Shown: piece by piece, positions 10,704 to 20,334 of the stretch
Position numbering within the stretch: the stretch's first letter is position 1
Layout of the letters: each line of letters starts with the position of its first letter
Assembly (NCBI RefSeq): GCF_004322395.1
Contig: NZ_SCTW01000009.1
Location: 1-64,000 of the forward strand
Reading direction: 5' to 3'
Origin: Methylobacter sp.
GTDB lineage: Bacteria > Pseudomonadota > Gammaproteobacteria > Methylococcales > Methylomonadaceae
DNA: 64,000 nt
Notes under the pieces: generated by a model
What the model was told of the DNA's origin: nothing
The model's input: the letters and a program-made list of their open reading frames with translations, nothing else
Databases searched by the model: none
Made by a program: the position numbers and the translations under genes

Positions 10704-11126
10704 ATGACCATGACCGTACACGTAGACATCGTTAGTGCAGAAAAGGAAATATTTTCCGGATTGGCGGAAATGGTGTTTGCTCCTGCTGAGCTCGGCGAAG
10801 TGGGTATATCGCCACGGCATGCGCCGTTAATATCCAGACTTAAACCTGGTGAAGTCCGGGTAAAAGTCAGCGATAAGGAAATTTATCCGTTCTATGTGTC
10901 GGGAGGTATGCTGGAGATACAACCGCATGTGGTTACCATTTTGGCTGACACGGCTATCAGAGCGAAAGATATTGACGAGGCGGCTGCGATAGAAGCCAAA
11001 GCCAGAGCGGAAGAAGCATTGGCGGATAAGTCCGGCAAAATTGATTTTGCAACAGCTCAGGCACAATTAACGGATGCCGTTATGCAATTAAGGACATTGG
11101 ATAGACTTAGAAAGCGCGGCGGGTAG
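10704..11126 (+). CDS. atpC: F0F1 ATP synthase subunit epsilon
   Basis: A 140-residue subunit that binds gamma and can inhibit ATP hydrolysis. The N-terminal beta-sandwich contains VSAEKEIFSGLAEMVFAPAE and GEVGISPRHAPL; the C-terminal part is a two-helix regulatory domain (AAAIEAKARAEEAL). ATG 10704 is used; ATG 10710 two codons downstream is equally possible. It is the last gene of the operon, followed by a strong terminator. Confidence 0.96.
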   Translation: MTMTVHVDIVSAEKEIFSGLAEMVFAPAELGEVGISPRHAPLISRLKPGEVRVKVSDKEIYPFYVSGGMLEIQPHVVTILADTAIRAKDIDEAAAIEAKARAEEALADKSGKIDFATAQAQLTDAVMQLRTLDRLRKRGG

Positions 11127-11162
11127 TTGGGATATACACGGTATATCTTTAGCTTTTTTAGA

Positions 11163-11196
11163 AGCCCGGTACGTGTAAGCGCTATCGGGCTTTTTT
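11163..11196 (+). terminator. Rho-independent terminator of the atp operon
   Basis: AGCCCGGTA (11163-11171) pairs with TATCGGGCT (11183-11191) with one G-T pair, followed directly by a run of six T. It separates atpC from glmU, so glmU and glmS need their own promoter or read-through. Confidence 0.9.
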
Positions 11197-11276
11197 GGTT
11201 TCACGTCAGGCTGTCCTGCCTGACGCCCTTTGGGTAAATGCAAATCTGTTCCAGACAGATTTGTAACGGAGTATCT

Positions 11277-12647
11277 ATGAAAATAACAACCATTATTCTG
11301 GCAGCGGGTAAGGGAACGCGTATGCGTTCGGAACTGCCCAAAATTTTACACGAAATTGCCAACAGACCATTGCTGAGACATGTCTACGACACAGCTAAGC
11401 AATTGGAAAATAATACTGTTAAGGTTGTTGTCGGCCATGGTGCAGAGTTGGTCACAGGCGCTTTAAGTCACTTAGATGCCGATTGGATAGAGCAAAAGCA
11501 GCAGTTGGGCACAGGACATGCCGTGCAACAGACTAGCGATCAAATTGCCGATTCCGATACTGTTTTAATACTATATGGCGATGTGCCATTACTGAAATTA
11601 ATAACCGTTAAGCTATTGATAAGTAATGTTAATGACCGGTCGATGGCTTTACTCACAGTGAATCTCGCCAATCCAACCGGTTACGGCAGAATAGTTCGAG
11701 ATGCCGCCGGCCAGGTTATAAAAATTGTTGAAGAAAAAGATGCGACAACAAGCGAAAAAAAGATCAATGAAGTTAATACCGGTATTATGGCGGTGCAAGG
11801 AAAGCAATTAAAGAAATGGTTGAGCCAGTTAAACAACCACAATGCGCAGGGCGAATACTATTTAACTGACGTGATTGAAATGGCGGTAGCCGATCAAATC
11901 AATATCGTTACCAGCCAGCCTGAAACTGAGGATGAAGTGCTGGGCGTTAATAATCGTATACAGCTCAGCCACCTGGAGCGTGTCTATCAGCAAGAACAAG
12001 CCTATAGTTTGATGGAACGAGGCGTTACCCTAAAAGACCCGATGCGCTTTGATCAAAGAGGTTCAATAGAAAATCTGGGGCAAGACATAGAAATCGATAT
12101 TAATGTGATTTTAGAAGGGAAAAACAGCATCGGCAGTCATGTCAAAATAGGCGCCAACACCCAAATAAAAAATTCAATCATCGGCGACCATGTGGAAATT
12201 TTGTCAAATTGCGTGATAGAAGATGCAGTTATAGGACAAGGCAGCCGAATCGGTCCTTATGCCAGACTCAGGCCTGAAAGTGTTTTGGCTAACGATGTTC
12301 ATATCGGTAATTTTGTAGAAATAAAGAAATCGTCGGTAGCATCGGGCAGTAAAATAAATCATTTAAGTTACATCGGCGACACGACGGTGGGCAGTAAAGT
12401 CAATATAGGCGCCGGCACCATTACTTGTAATTATGACGGCGTTAACAAGTTTAGAACCGTTATTGAAGACGGTGCTTTTATAGGTTCCGATACCCAGTTG
12501 GTCGCTCCGGTTACGATAGGTAAAAACGCTACGATAGGTGCAGGATCGACGATTACCAAAGACAGTCCTGAGAATCAGTTAACTTTAAGCAGAGCCAAAC
12601 AGATGTCCATTACAGGATGGCAACGACCCGTTAAAAAGGAGATATAA
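11277..12647 (+). CDS. glmU: Bifunctional GlcN-1-P acetyltransferase / GlcNAc-1-P uridyltransferase
   Basis: A 456-residue cytoplasmic enzyme making UDP-GlcNAc for peptidoglycan and lipid A. The N-terminal uridyltransferase domain has [15 protein letters not shown]. The C-terminal half is a left-handed beta-helix of hexapeptide repeats ([19 protein letters not shown]) with [10 protein letters not shown] near the acetyltransferase site. ATG 11277 behind CGGAG is chosen over an upstream ATG at 11238 because residue 2 onward then matches the family start. Length equals that of E. coli GlmU. glmS begins two bases after its stop, so they form an operon supplying and using glucosamine phosphate. 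Confidence 0.97.
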   Translation: MKITTIILAAGKGTRMRSELPKILHEIANRPLLRHVYDTAKQLENNTVKVVVGHGAELVTGALSHLDADWIEQKQQLGTGHAVQQTSDQIADSDTVLILYGDVPLLKLITVKLLISNVNDRSMALLTVNLANPTGYGRIVRDAAGQVIKIVEEKDATTSEKKINEVNTGIMAVQGKQLKKWLSQLNNHNAQGEYYLTDVIEMAVADQINIVTSQPETEDEVLGVNNRIQLSHLERVYQQEQAYSLMERGVTLKDPMRFDQRGSIENLGQDIEIDINVILEGKNSIGSHVKIGANTQIKNSIIGDHVEILSNCVIEDAVIGQGSRIGPYARLRPESVLANDVHIGNFVEIKKSSVASGSKINHLSYIGDTTVGSKVNIGAGTITCNYDGVNKFRTVIEDGAFIGSDTQLVAPVTIGKNATIGAGSTITKDSPENQLTLSRAKQMSITGWQRPVKKEI

Positions 12648-12648
12648 C

Positions 12649-14502
12649 ATGTGCGGAATTGTAGGTGGCATCGCGCAACGAAATGTAGTGCCAATTTTAT
12701 TGGAAGGTTTGAAGCGGCTGGAATATCGAGGTTACGATTCAGCTGGATTGGCCGTCATTAACAATCAGCAAATCTACCGGAAACGCGAGCTAGGCAAAGT
12801 AAAAGGCCTGGAAGCGCTGTTGGAGGCCGATCCCATCTCAGGCCATATCGGCATAGCGCATACCCGGTGGGCTACTCACGGCAAACCCAGCACCGCTAAT
12901 GCGCATCCGCATATTTGCCGGCATAAAGTGGCGGTAGTGCACAACGGTATAATTGAAAACCATGAGCATTTAAGGGAAGTGCAGCAGCAACTGGGTTACG
13001 AGTTTACTTCGGAAACCGACACCGAAGTGATTGTGCATGAGATATATCATGCTCTGGAATCCCTTCAACTAGACTCAGGACAGACCAGCGACGGATTGCT
13101 TAGCGCAGTTAAAAAAACTGTAAAAAAGCTTGATGGCGCTTATGCATTGGGAATCATGAGCACTGATAATCCCGATACGCTGATAGCATGCAGAAAAGGC
13201 AGTCCGCTAGTTATCGGCGTCGGGATAGGCGAATATTTTATCGCCTCGGACGTGGCGGCATTACTCCCTGTCACACAACGTTTTATTTTTCTGGAAGAGG
13301 GCGACATAGCGGCGATCACTATTAACGGTCTGGTTTTTTATGACCTGCATGATCAGTTAGTCAGTCGCCCGATCATAGAAAGCCAGTTGACTGCCGATTC
13401 TGTCGATAAAGGAGAATATCGGCATTACATGTTAAAAGAAATTTACGAGCAGCCTTTTGCAATTTCGCAAGTTCTGGAAGGCCGGTTCATCAACAATCGT
13501 TTGCAGGAAAGCGCATTCGGCCATAACGCCGCCGAAGTGTTCGATAGCATAAAATCCATTCAGATTTTAGCCTGCGGCACCAGTTATCATGCCGGGCTGG
13601 TGGCGCGCTACTGGTTTGAAGAATTAGCCCACATTCCTTGTAACATCGAAGTAGCCAGCGAATTCCGTTATAGAAGTCCGGTAATAGATCCGGATACACT
13701 GATTGTCACTATCTCGCAATCCGGAGAGACCGCCGACACACTGGCGGCATTACTGGAGGCCAAGAAGCTGGGAGCAAAATATTCTTTAGCCATCTGTAAC
13801 GTGCCGGAAAGCTCGTTGGTCAGAGAATCCGATTTGGTATTAATGACCCGTGCCGGCCCTGAAATCGGCGTTGCATCGACCAAAGCATTCACTACACAGC
13901 TGACAACCTTCATGTTGTTGGTCATTGCGATAGGCAGACGTTTTCATCTGACTGATATAGTGGAGCAAAAAATTACTTCGGAATTATTCAGCTTGCCGGG
14001 CAAAATTGAAAAAGTATTACAATTGGATGATGAAATAAAAGCCCTGTCCGAGCAGTTTGCCGAAAAACAGCATGCTTTATTTCTAGGTAGGGGAACTCAT
14101 TATCCGATAGCGATGGAAGGCGCGTTAAAATTAAAGGAAATTTCCTATATTCATGCCGAAGCCTATCCGGCTGGCGAGCTAAAACACGGCCCTTTGGCAT
14201 TAATCGATGCAGAGATGCCGGTAGTGACTGTAGCACCAAACAACAGCCTGTTGGAAAAACTAAAATCAAATATACAGGAAGTCAGCGCCCGAGGCGGGCA
14301 ACTGATCGTTTTTATGGATGAAACATTAGCCGCAGCAAATGATGAAAATGTACAGATTGTAAAAATACCCCAAGTCGGCAATGAGATTTCACCGATTGTG
14401 TACACCATCCCGTTACAACTGTTGGCTTATCATGTCGCCGTTTTAAAAGGTACGGATGTCGACCAGCCCAGGAATCTTGCCAAGTCGGTTACGGTGGAAT
14501 AG
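12649..14502 (+). CDS. glmS: Glutamine--fructose-6-phosphate aminotransferase (isomerizing)
   Basis: A 617-residue enzyme that makes glucosamine-6-phosphate from fructose-6-phosphate and glutamine. MCGIVGG places the catalytic cysteine at position 2, exposed after Met removal. The glutaminase domain spans about residues 1-240 and is followed by two SIS domains (CGTSYHAG near 310; [18 protein letters not shown] near 480), ending with the conserved [13 protein letters not shown]. It forms an operon with glmU. The few bases between the genes leave no room for a GlmZ-type leader immediately upstream. Confidence 0.98.
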   Translation: MCGIVGGIAQRNVVPILLEGLKRLEYRGYDSAGLAVINNQQIYRKRELGKVKGLEALLEADPISGHIGIAHTRWATHGKPSTANAHPHICRHKVAVVHNGIIENHEHLREVQQQLGYEFTSETDTEVIVHEIYHALESLQLDSGQTSDGLLSAVKKTVKKLDGAYALGIMSTDNPDTLIACRKGSPLVIGVGIGEYFIASDVAALLPVTQRFIFLEEGDIAAITINGLVFYDLHDQLVSRPIIESQLTADSVDKGEYRHYMLKEIYEQPFAISQVLEGRFINNRLQESAFGHNAAEVFDSIKSIQILACGTSYHAGLVARYWFEELAHIPCNIEVASEFRYRSPVIDPDTLIVTISQSGETADTLAALLEAKKLGAKYSLAICNVPESSLVRESDLVLMTRAGPEIGVASTKAFTTQLTTFMLLVIAIGRRFHLTDIVEQKITSELFSLPGKIEKVLQLDDEIKALSEQFAEKQHALFLGRGTHYPIAMEGALKLKEISYIHAEAYPAGELKHGPLALIDAEMPVVTVAPNNSLLEKLKSNIQEVSARGGQLIVFMDETLAAANDENVQIVKIPQVGNEISPIVYTIPLQLLAYHVAVLKGTDVDQPRNLAKSVTVE

Positions 14503-14505
14503 AAA

Positions 14506-15051
14506 ATGGCAAAATTATCATTGCAAGAGCAATTGTTAAAATCCGGTTTAGTCAGCGCCGCTCAAGCCAAAAGCGTGAAATCCGACAAGCGCAAACAGAC
14601 CCAGCAGCAGCGCAAGAATAAAGTCGAAGTGGTAGATGAGGCTAAAGAGCTGGCTCAAAAAGCCCAGGCCGAAAAAATCGAAAAAGACAGGAAGCTTAAT
14701 CAGTTGCGCCAGCAGCAGGACGAGCAAAAACAGTTGGCGGCTCAAATAAAGCAGATTATTGAGTTAAACCGGCTGCCCAGGGATGCCGAAGGACTGGCCT
14801 ATAACTTTACCGATAACAACAAGGTTAAGCGGTTGTATGTTTCGGAGGCGATGCGCGATCAAATTGCCGAAGGACGGCTGGCTATTGTAAAGCAAGGGAC
14901 AAACTATGAAGTGGTAGCCGCCGAGGCGGCAAGAAAAATACAGCAGCGTGATGCGGCTAGCGTGGTTGTTTTTAATGAACAAAATAAAACTGCCGATACA
15001 GTGGATGACGCTTATGCGGAATATCAGGTTCCTGATGATTTGGTCTGGTAA
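14506..15051 (+). CDS. yaiL: DUF2058 (YaiL-type) protein
   Basis: A 181-residue hydrophilic protein. Residues 1-40 contain the family start LQEQLLKSGLVSAAQAKSVK; residues 45-90 form a charged Lys/Gln/Glu-rich coiled coil; the C-terminal part contains YNFTDNNKVKRLYVSEAMR. The family is sometimes called nucleoprotein/polynucleotide-associated, with no firm biochemical role. It starts three bases after the glmS stop and is probably the last gene of glmU-glmS-yaiL. Small inverted repeats downstream (15066-15087; 15095-15119) could end the transcript, though no T-run follows them. Confidence 0.85.
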   Translation: MAKLSLQEQLLKSGLVSAAQAKSVKSDKRKQTQQQRKNKVEVVDEAKELAQKAQAEKIEKDRKLNQLRQQQDEQKQLAAQIKQIIELNRLPRDAEGLAYNFTDNNKVKRLYVSEAMRDQIAEGRLAIVKQGTNYEVVAAEAARKIQQRDAASVVVFNEQNKTADTVDDAYAEYQVPDDLVW

Positions 15052-15396
15052 AAGTTAAAGTCTGGCCTGACAATAATATTAATCAGGCAATAGCGAACCG
15101 AAACCGGCTCTATCGGTTCTCCTAAATGAATTGGCAGTTTATTCTAAAAAAATCAGTTGGAACGTGTGAAAACCGTTCGTGCTGAGCTTGTCGAAGCATG
15201 AGCGGTTTTCACACAACCACTCATTTGGTGAGCATCCCATTCCGCTCACCCTTCGACAGGCAGGGCGAGCGGAATTAGGGATGTATAACTGATTTTTTTA
15301 GGTTTATAGAAAAACCGATAATGCGGCCAATAAAGACAACACGAGCTTTCGGGCTCGCGCTGTCTTTAATTAAACATTGAGTCAAGGCTTAGAAAT
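15052..15396. repeat. Intergenic region with two REP-like palindromes
   Basis: At about 15161-15209 arms GTGAAAACCG and CGGTTTTCAC enclose CTGAGCTTGTCGAAG. At about 15244-15274 CCGCTC and GAGCGG enclose CCTTCGACAGG, the same core on the other strand. Both match the widespread REP-type core seen near 9.25 kb and 25.65 kb. The pair in opposite orientations between convergent genes is a typical REP arrangement. No gene is seen. Confidence 0.75.
15332..15367 (-). terminator. Stem-loop terminator for the minus-strand gene at 15397
   Basis: AAAGACAACACGAGC pairs, with two mismatches, with GCTCGCGCTGTCTTT around a short TTTCGG loop. On the minus strand it lies just after the stop of the DUF2383 gene and is followed by T-rich sequence. 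It may also serve the plus-strand genes to the left. Confidence 0.6.
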
Positions 15397-15837
15397 CTAG
15401 GCCGCTGCGTCCAAAAGCCGATCCAGAATGCGAATATGTGATTGTTGGGCAGGCAGCAGCCTGGTTTCAATCAAAGACCGCACATCCGAAGGCAGTTCGG
15501 GGTCTTGCAACGCTTCCTCATAATCTTCGGCCCCTGTTCTTTCTCCTTCCTGCAAAGCTTTCAGCGTAGCTAGTTTACCCATTATATTGGCGCCTCCCTG
15601 GACTATTTTCGCCCAGCTGCCCCAAGCGCCCGAGTCCTCGGAAGGGGTAGCGCCCATCTGACGAATTTGATTCTGTAAAGTGGACACAGCCTCTTCATGA
15701 TCCTCATAAATCGGCATTAAATTCTCCGATTCGGCCGTTTCGCCCTCTTTCCGGAATTTATCCAGAGCCTGTTGATAAGTTTCTGTTGCGGATAATTCGT
15801 CTTTCAGTAATTTATCGATAGTATCAACGTTTAGCAT
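15397..15837 (-). CDS. DUF2383-type four-helix bundle protein (PA2169-like)
   Basis: A 146-residue, mostly helical acidic protein beginning MLNVDTIDKLLKDELSATETYQQALDK, with paired Glu/His positions (YEDHEEAV, GERTGAEDYEEAL, PAQQSHIRILD) that resemble ferritin-like bundles. Family members appear in stress and stationary-phase gene sets. ATG at 15837 has AGGAGT upstream on the minus strand. It is the first of four minus-strand genes with stress or envelope flavour. Metal binding is an inference from the Glu/His pattern. Confidence 0.75.
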   Translation of the reverse strand: MLNVDTIDKLLKDELSATETYQQALDKFRKEGETAESENLMPIYEDHEEAVSTLQNQIRQMGATPSEDSGAWGSWAKIVQGGANIMGKLATLKALQEGERTGAEDYEEALQDPELPSDVRSLIETRLLPAQQSHIRILDRLLDAAA

Positions 15838-15893
15838 GATAGACTCCTGTGTGATTGTGTTTCTGGGTTTACGTGCTGTAGCATCGTGTAAAT

Positions 15894-16415
15894 TTAAACA
15901 TTTACCGATTCTTCTTCAGTCGTGGCAATATCTTCTGCATGTGCCCATTCGAAGATTTCTTTTACTCTATCTCGTGCTTCGCTGTTGTCCGTATGCACTG
16001 AAATCAAAGCACTCCCTCCGGTTATTTTCCCTTCATAGCGTTTGGCTTCATACTCAGGAATGCCCATCCCGATTAAAGCACCGGCCAAACCGCCAGTGGC
16101 GGCACCAACTGCCGCGCCGCTTAATGCGCCCATAATCGGACCTGCAGCAATAAACGGGCCCGCGCCCGGAATAGCCAAACTGCCGATCCCGGCCAGCCAG
16201 CCGAGCACAGCGCCGGCGCCAATACCAATGGTTCCACCGATAGCCGTCCCTTCGGGCGCTTTTGTGTGCTTTTCATGAGCGAAATCCTTGGTAGTAGACT
16301 TATCGGAAAATAATACTGAAACGTCATTGTTAGAAAAACCCGTTGATTTTAGTTCGTTAACAATAGCCTCTGCCTGTTCTGTATTTTTGGCGATACAAAA
16401 AACTGCTTTATTCAT
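15894..16415 (-). CDS. Glycine-zipper membrane protein, general stress type
   Basis: A 173-residue protein. Residues 1-45 form a small alpha/beta domain (FCIAKNTEQAEAIVNELKSTGFSN, cut here at 20: FCIAKNTEQAEAIVNELKST) like YflT/DUF1269 stress proteins. Residues 60-125 are very rich in Gly/Ala (IGGTIGIGAGAVLGWLAG), predicted as two membrane-inserted glycine-zipper helices. The C-terminal part (GGSALISVHTDN) returns to a soluble domain. The start at 16415 (MNKAVFCIAK) is preferred over an in-frame ATG 36 bases upstream because it gives the family N-terminus and has GGGAGAAAG upstream. Function unknown. Confidence 0.75.
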   Translation of the reverse strand: MNKAVFCIAKNTEQAEAIVNELKSTGFSNNDVSVLFSDKSTTKDFAHEKHTKAPEGTAIGGTIGIGAGAVLGWLAGIGSLAIPGAGPFIAAGPIMGALSGAAVGAATGGLAGALIGMGIPEYEAKRYEGKITGGSALISVHTDNSEARDRVKEIFEWAHAEDIATTEEESVNV

Positions 16416-16431
16416 GACTTTCTCCCAGCCT

Positions 16432-16845
16432 TTACGGGGCTTTAATTTCAAGTTGATTATCTACCTGCTTTACACCAGGCGTTTGCTTAGCGATTCTTTG
16501 GATTTCCGTGCTTTCGTTTGCACTGTCAACAGGTCCGCGCAAAGTCACTACGCCGTTACGGGCAATAATTTTTACGTTATGCGCATTAACGGATAACGAT
16601 TCTTGGTCGGTTATGGCTTTACGTATGTTAGCCGTGATGTTGATATCGCTTTCGCTTTCCTTTTGATCTTCCGGAGTTAATGTGGTTTTGCTCTTATCGC
16701 GAACATTGCGTTCGGTGCTTTCCGAGGCTGAACCCGTACCGGCCGCCAGATAACGAGGGCTATTTTGTTCGGCTTGAACGGTGCCAGTCATCATTAATAA
16801 GCCGGCTGCGATTAGTGCGAATATAGATAATAATCGTGTAATCAT
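16432..16845 (-). CDS. Secreted BON-domain protein (OsmY-like)
   Basis: A 137-residue protein with a signal peptide (about residues 1-25, cleavage after VQA) and one BON domain at about 65-135 (NIRKAITDQESLSVNAHNVK, IIARNGVVTLRGPV). BON domains bind phospholipid membranes, and OsmY-type proteins act in the periplasm in osmotic and envelope stress. AGGAGAT lies before the ATG. It is close to the glycine-zipper gene downstream (16 bases), which supports co-transcription. Confidence 0.85.
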   Translation of the reverse strand: MITRLLSIFALIAAGLLMMTGTVQAEQNSPRYLAAGTGSASESTERNVRDKSKTTLTPEDQKESESDINITANIRKAITDQESLSVNAHNVKIIARNGVVTLRGPVDSANESTEIQRIAKQTPGVKQVDNQLEIKAP

Positions 16846-17037
16846 AGTGATCTCCTTAATAGAGAGTGTTTGTAATCAAAACCGTTGAACGTTATTAATA
16901 TTCGGTTATTTAATACATGATCATTAAAAGCAAGATATACCCCAATCATCAGCTTACGGTTGACCGAGACTAAGAAGACTTGCCGGTCGATATAAGCCAG
17001 TAATGATTGAGCTTTAGCGATTAATGATCATGTTGAT

Positions 17038-17298
17038 CTAGCGGCCATTCAACAGCCGGTTTAACAGAAAGCCGGCTCCGATAGCCAAGCCTAATGAAGC
17101 CAAGGGTCTTTCATGAATGTAATTACGGCATTGTTCCATGTATTCCTGCTCCGCATTTTTCAGCTGCTCGCCTTTTCGACTCAGTGCTGCTGCCGCCTGG
17201 ACGGTTGCATTGGCGGTTTTATCTACTGCCGAATGAGCGCCTGATCGGAGCTGATCAACGGTTTGGTTGATGTCGTTGATTTTGTTTGTTGCTTCCAT
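17038..17298 (-). CDS. DUF883 (ElaB/YqjD-like) ribosome-associated membrane protein
   Basis: An 86-residue protein: N-terminal helix, a coiled-coil middle (AALSRKGEQLKNAEQEYMEQ), and a C-terminal hydrophobic anchor after HERPLASLGLAIGAGFLLNR, the classic YqjD/ElaB tail. These proteins sit in the inner membrane and bind ribosomes in stationary phase. The start at 17298 (MEATNKIND) has AGAGGTAA upstream; an earlier ATG ten codons upstream is less likely. Confidence 0.85.
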   Translation of the reverse strand: MEATNKINDINQTVDQLRSGAHSAVDKTANATVQAAAALSRKGEQLKNAEQEYMEQCRNYIHERPLASLGLAIGAGFLLNRLLNGR

Positions 17299-18100
17299 AA
17301 AAGTTACCTCTTGATAAATGCTAAACAAGGATGCCCCACGGCATTTATCGGCTTTAAAACAGCTGCCGAAGAACTAGCTAAAGCGCGTGGTGATAACCAA
17401 TCCATAAAGACTCGTCCATTGCATCCTCCGTTAAAATTTTCGTCTGATGATTAGTTGTTTATTAACTTTGACTTACATTCAAGTACGCCGCTAAAAAGAC
17501 CGAATAATGCAAGTTCATAGAAAGCTTACAGGACAAACTTATCTTGAGTCGGTACGATAACGTACATTGCGGGCTGTCTAAGTCTCGGTGAGGTTGCGGA
17601 AAACGCCTAAGGCATGGTTATCAGGATTGTCTGATGGACAGGGTTCGGCTTTCGCGTTTGATGAGGAGTAGTGAGTGGTAATGAGTTCCGGGCTTACCGG
17701 ATCATGTGCCGTTCGTAGAATCAAACCGCTGTTTTGACAATGGACGGCATGAAGTATCTTAAAAGATGAGGTGCTTCAAACCGAAGATTACGAGTTCCAG
17801 ATAGCGCAAAAGATAATCAAAAAAGATAAACAAGCTTTCCGTCGCTCGCTACTACTTTACTGGCGGTTAGAATCATTCGCTAGATTTAACGACGATGGTC
17901 GCGAGCAATAATCGCATCGAATATTTTTTCAATGGCTTTGGATTGAGTGTGCGGTGCAGGTTTAAACCGTTTTGGGTAGATCGGCATATACCGGTATCCG
18001 CTTTTTGTGCTTTTAAATAATGGTAATAGCGCTGTGATCAGCGGTATTACAGAGGATTGGCAAGAACTTTCATAATAAATGCCGCGTTATGAAAGGCCTT
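17299..18100. other. 800-bp gene-poor region
   Basis: No convincing gene. A plus-strand frame ending at 17454 (GFKTAAEELAKARGDNQ) reads like the tail of a protein but has no start or homologue I recognise, so it may be a gene remnant. The stretch 17455-18100 has no structured repeat or tRNA that I can see. It borders the mobile-element remnant on its right. Confidence 0.4.
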
Positions 18101-18331
18101 TTATTGAATGTTTTTGTCTGCTTCGGGTAGTAAATCAACCAAGGCGCAGTTCAAGGCTTTAGCCAGTTTTCTGAGTACTTCAATGGAAACGTTCTCAGCG
18201 CTGCCATTCTCAATTTTGCTAATCATCGATTGGGTCACGCCAGATCGGGATTCAAGCTCTTTTTGAATCAAGCTAAGATCAAGCCTTTTACATTTTACAA
18301 TGTCGCCTATTTGCATTAGGTACTCGTTCAT
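18101..18331 (-). CDS. XRE-family helix-turn-helix regulator
   Basis: A 76-residue protein consisting almost entirely of a Cro/C1-type HTH domain: LIQKELESRSGVTQSMISKI (recognition helix VTQSMISKIENG), then LRKLAKALNCALVDLLP. Such small proteins act as repressors in phages, plasmids and toxin-antitoxin loci. It lies just past the terminator of the phage-like operon. Palindromes at 20.9-21.05 kb are possible targets, but this is speculation. No toxin partner is adjacent. Confidence 0.8.
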   Translation of the reverse strand: MNEYLMQIGDIVKCKRLDLSLIQKELESRSGVTQSMISKIENGSAENVSIEVLRKLAKALNCALVDLLPEADKNIQ

Positions 18332-18386
18332 GAGTTAAATTTTAAGTATTATTTGAATATTATATGAGTGAAGTAATAAATTGAGC

Positions 18387-18420
18387 AAAAAAAAGAGCCG
18401 CTACTGCGGCTCTTTTTTTA
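18387..18420 (-). terminator. Bidirectional terminator of the phage-like operon
   Basis: GAGCCGC (18395-18401) and GCGGCTC (18406-18412) form a perfect 7-bp stem with a TACT loop, with an A-run on the left and T-run on the right, so it can work on both strands. It lies 11 bases beyond the stop of the Gp157-like gene. Confidence 0.92.
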
Positions 18421-18430
18421 AGTTGATATA

Positions 18431-18934
18431 TTACTTAACGGATAAGCGCGTACCGCTGATCAGTTCCGTGCCGGGCACGACAGAACCCGATTTAATAGCG
18501 TCTTTGATCGCAGCTTTATCAATTTTCCAGCTAATTATTGCCTCTTTGAATTGTGCAGGAATCGCGTCTTCATCCAAAACATTAACAATAGCCGGGTTCT
18601 TTTGGATTGAGAGCTTAAAATGAGGGCATTCAATGTTACTGATGCCGCAGACCTCCATGTTTCCTTTGATGTAATTTTTCAGCCACTGTACCCGATTTTC
18701 CAGCGCTTTGCGGCGTTTAGCCATGTTTGCCTCGGCAGTCTTGATCGCATCGGCGGTGGCTTCCATATTGCGAAAAAACTTGGCAACGTTGATAGCTTTG
18801 TCTTCCAGCTCTCCGCCCAAAGCTTCCAAGGTGTCATTGACGGACTCAATGGGTAAATCCGATTCCGGGTCGGTCAGAAAGTCCAGGGCTTCCAGATAAT
18901 TTGCGCTTAGCTCGTATAAAGATAATCTGTTCAT
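18431..18934 (-). CDS. Siphovirus Gp157-like protein
   Basis: A 167-residue protein with N-terminal LYELSANYLEALDFL, a central coiled coil with KAINVAKFFRNMEATADAIK and KRRKALENRVQWLKNYI, and a C-terminal beta-rich part KLSIQKNPAIVNV. This is the layout of the Sfi11 Gp157 family found in phage replication or recombination modules. It is the last gene of a minus-strand operon, 30 bases after the J-domain gene. The family has been linked to phage resistance in streptococci, but its molecular role is not established. Confidence 0.8.
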   Translation of the reverse strand: MNRLSLYELSANYLEALDFLTDPESDLPIESVNDTLEALGGELEDKAINVAKFFRNMEATADAIKTAEANMAKRRKALENRVQWLKNYIKGNMEVCGISNIECPHFKLSIQKNPAIVNVLDEDAIPAQFKEAIISWKIDKAAIKDAIKSGSVVPGTELISGTRLSVK

Positions 18935-18964
18935 GATAATTTTCTCAACTTGGTCGAGCGGTGA

Positions 18965-20290
18965 TTATAATCGCCGCTCTTGATGTGGCTCGCTATTTAA
19001 GGTTGTGCTGTCACCAGTATCTCCGGATTTCTCCATGTCACACTCACCTTTATTAGAGCTTTTGTGATCGGTTAGGCGAAAGTACCAAGCTGCTTTTTTG
19101 TTATCCCACCGATAACCTGCGGCTTTTATCGCTTCTTTATGCTCCTTGGTATTGCCTGAGAGCCATGCCCCAGCACCACGGATAATAATAGTGACGCCAT
19201 CCAAACTGATAACCGCATTTATCGCATCGTTTAACATATCGCCAAAATCGCTGTTTACTTCTTCCTGGACGGGATGATCTACACCGTTGTAGGCAATTTC
19301 TTTCAAAAACAGGTGAGCGGCATTGATTGCTTTCATCATTTCCGGACCTGCTTGATTTTTGTTTGGACGATACTTAATGCAAGCCTTACGGTAAGCGGTT
19401 TTGATAGCTTCCTGGTCGGCAAAAGCACTCAAGCCCAAAATCGATAAGGCCTCTTTAACAGTCATTGATCCGCTCTCTGCAAATTGATCAAGCTTGTTGT
19501 AAAGGATTTGATAAAAGTCCTGGTTGAGCTCTAAAAAGCTGGTGAATCGGTTATGCGATGCTTTAGCCATCCATTCTTTAACCCTGGTTCGATCAAGTCC
19601 AAGTTCTTTAATTTTGGCTTCAAGCTGCTGATGTTGAGTTTTACTAATACCTTCAAAGCCGGTGTTTAGCTCGGATTCGGCTTTATGGATGCTTTCGGCT
19701 TCGCGGCGCTGAACCATATCCTCAATATCCTGAGTAAACACTTCGGAAAGGCCGGCCATTCTTAACGTCGCGTCGACATGAGCGGACTTTTCGGCCATTT
19801 TCAGGCTTTTGTTAATGTCGCCGTTGTCCTGGGCAATAATGCGAGCACCGATACCGTCGGCAACGACCCGGCCGGAAGCGTCGACAATTTCGCAACGGAT
19901 GATAATTTGGCTTAGGTTTGTGCCAGTCAGCGCGGCTTTTTCATATTCCGGTAGCGACGGATAACGCACGGTAACGCCTAACATGCCGCATATTTTTTCA
20001 GCGCCTGGCTTGAACAGGCTTGATTTACTGAAATGTCTGGGATTCTGGCAACTTGCGCCGGCTTGGCATTTTGAACGATTCACAAGATGAACCCTCCCGA
20101 AGTCGGTACCATCAACCAATGCGTCGCGAATCCAGGCCATTAATGCAGCCCGGTTTTGCTTGCGACGATCCAAGCCTTCTTGAAAAGTAGCCGCCGGAAG
20201 ATCCAGCGGGTTGGCGGAAATTACCGCTAATTGTGTATCTTGATCTTTAACCGGCGTTGTCCGGTCAACTAATTGTTCTGTCGAATACAT
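18965..20290 (-). CDS. Phage/plasmid annealase-like protein fused to a degenerate J domain
   Basis: A 441-residue protein. Residues about 35-200 resemble a domain common in phage and plasmid recombination modules (FKPGAEKICGMLG, NKSLKMAEKSAHVDATLRMA, VFTQDIEDM), possibly a single-strand annealing fold. Residues about 290-340 look like a DnaJ domain (ALSILGLSAFADQEAIKTAY), but the HPD triad needed to stimulate Hsp70 reads RPN. Residues 365-415 match the C-terminal module often following J domains on mobile elements (WLSGNTKEHKEAIKAAGYRW, WYFR). The two-part architecture is seen in the sequence; the annealase role is inference. Confidence 0.65.
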   Translation of the reverse strand: MYSTEQLVDRTTPVKDQDTQLAVISANPLDLPAATFQEGLDRRKQNRAALMAWIRDALVDGTDFGRVHLVNRSKCQAGASCQNPRHFSKSSLFKPGAEKICGMLGVTVRYPSLPEYEKAALTGTNLSQIIIRCEIVDASGRVVADGIGARIIAQDNGDINKSLKMAEKSAHVDATLRMAGLSEVFTQDIEDMVQRREAESIHKAESELNTGFEGISKTQHQQLEAKIKELGLDRTRVKEWMAKASHNRFTSFLELNQDFYQILYNKLDQFAESGSMTVKEALSILGLSAFADQEAIKTAYRKACIKYRPNKNQAGPEMMKAINAAHLFLKEIAYNGVDHPVQEEVNSDFGDMLNDAINAVISLDGVTIIIRGAGAWLSGNTKEHKEAIKAAGYRWDNKKAAWYFRLTDHKSSNKGECDMEKSGDTGDSTTLNSEPHQERRL

Positions 20291-20334
20291 AACAAATACC
20301 TAATGTGCAAATGAAATAAAAGGCGGGCAATCGG

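Noticed and set aside
12560-12660. glmS ribozyme or GlmZ-type leader
   Set aside because: glmS starts two bases after glmU, leaving no leader; no ribozyme core seen.
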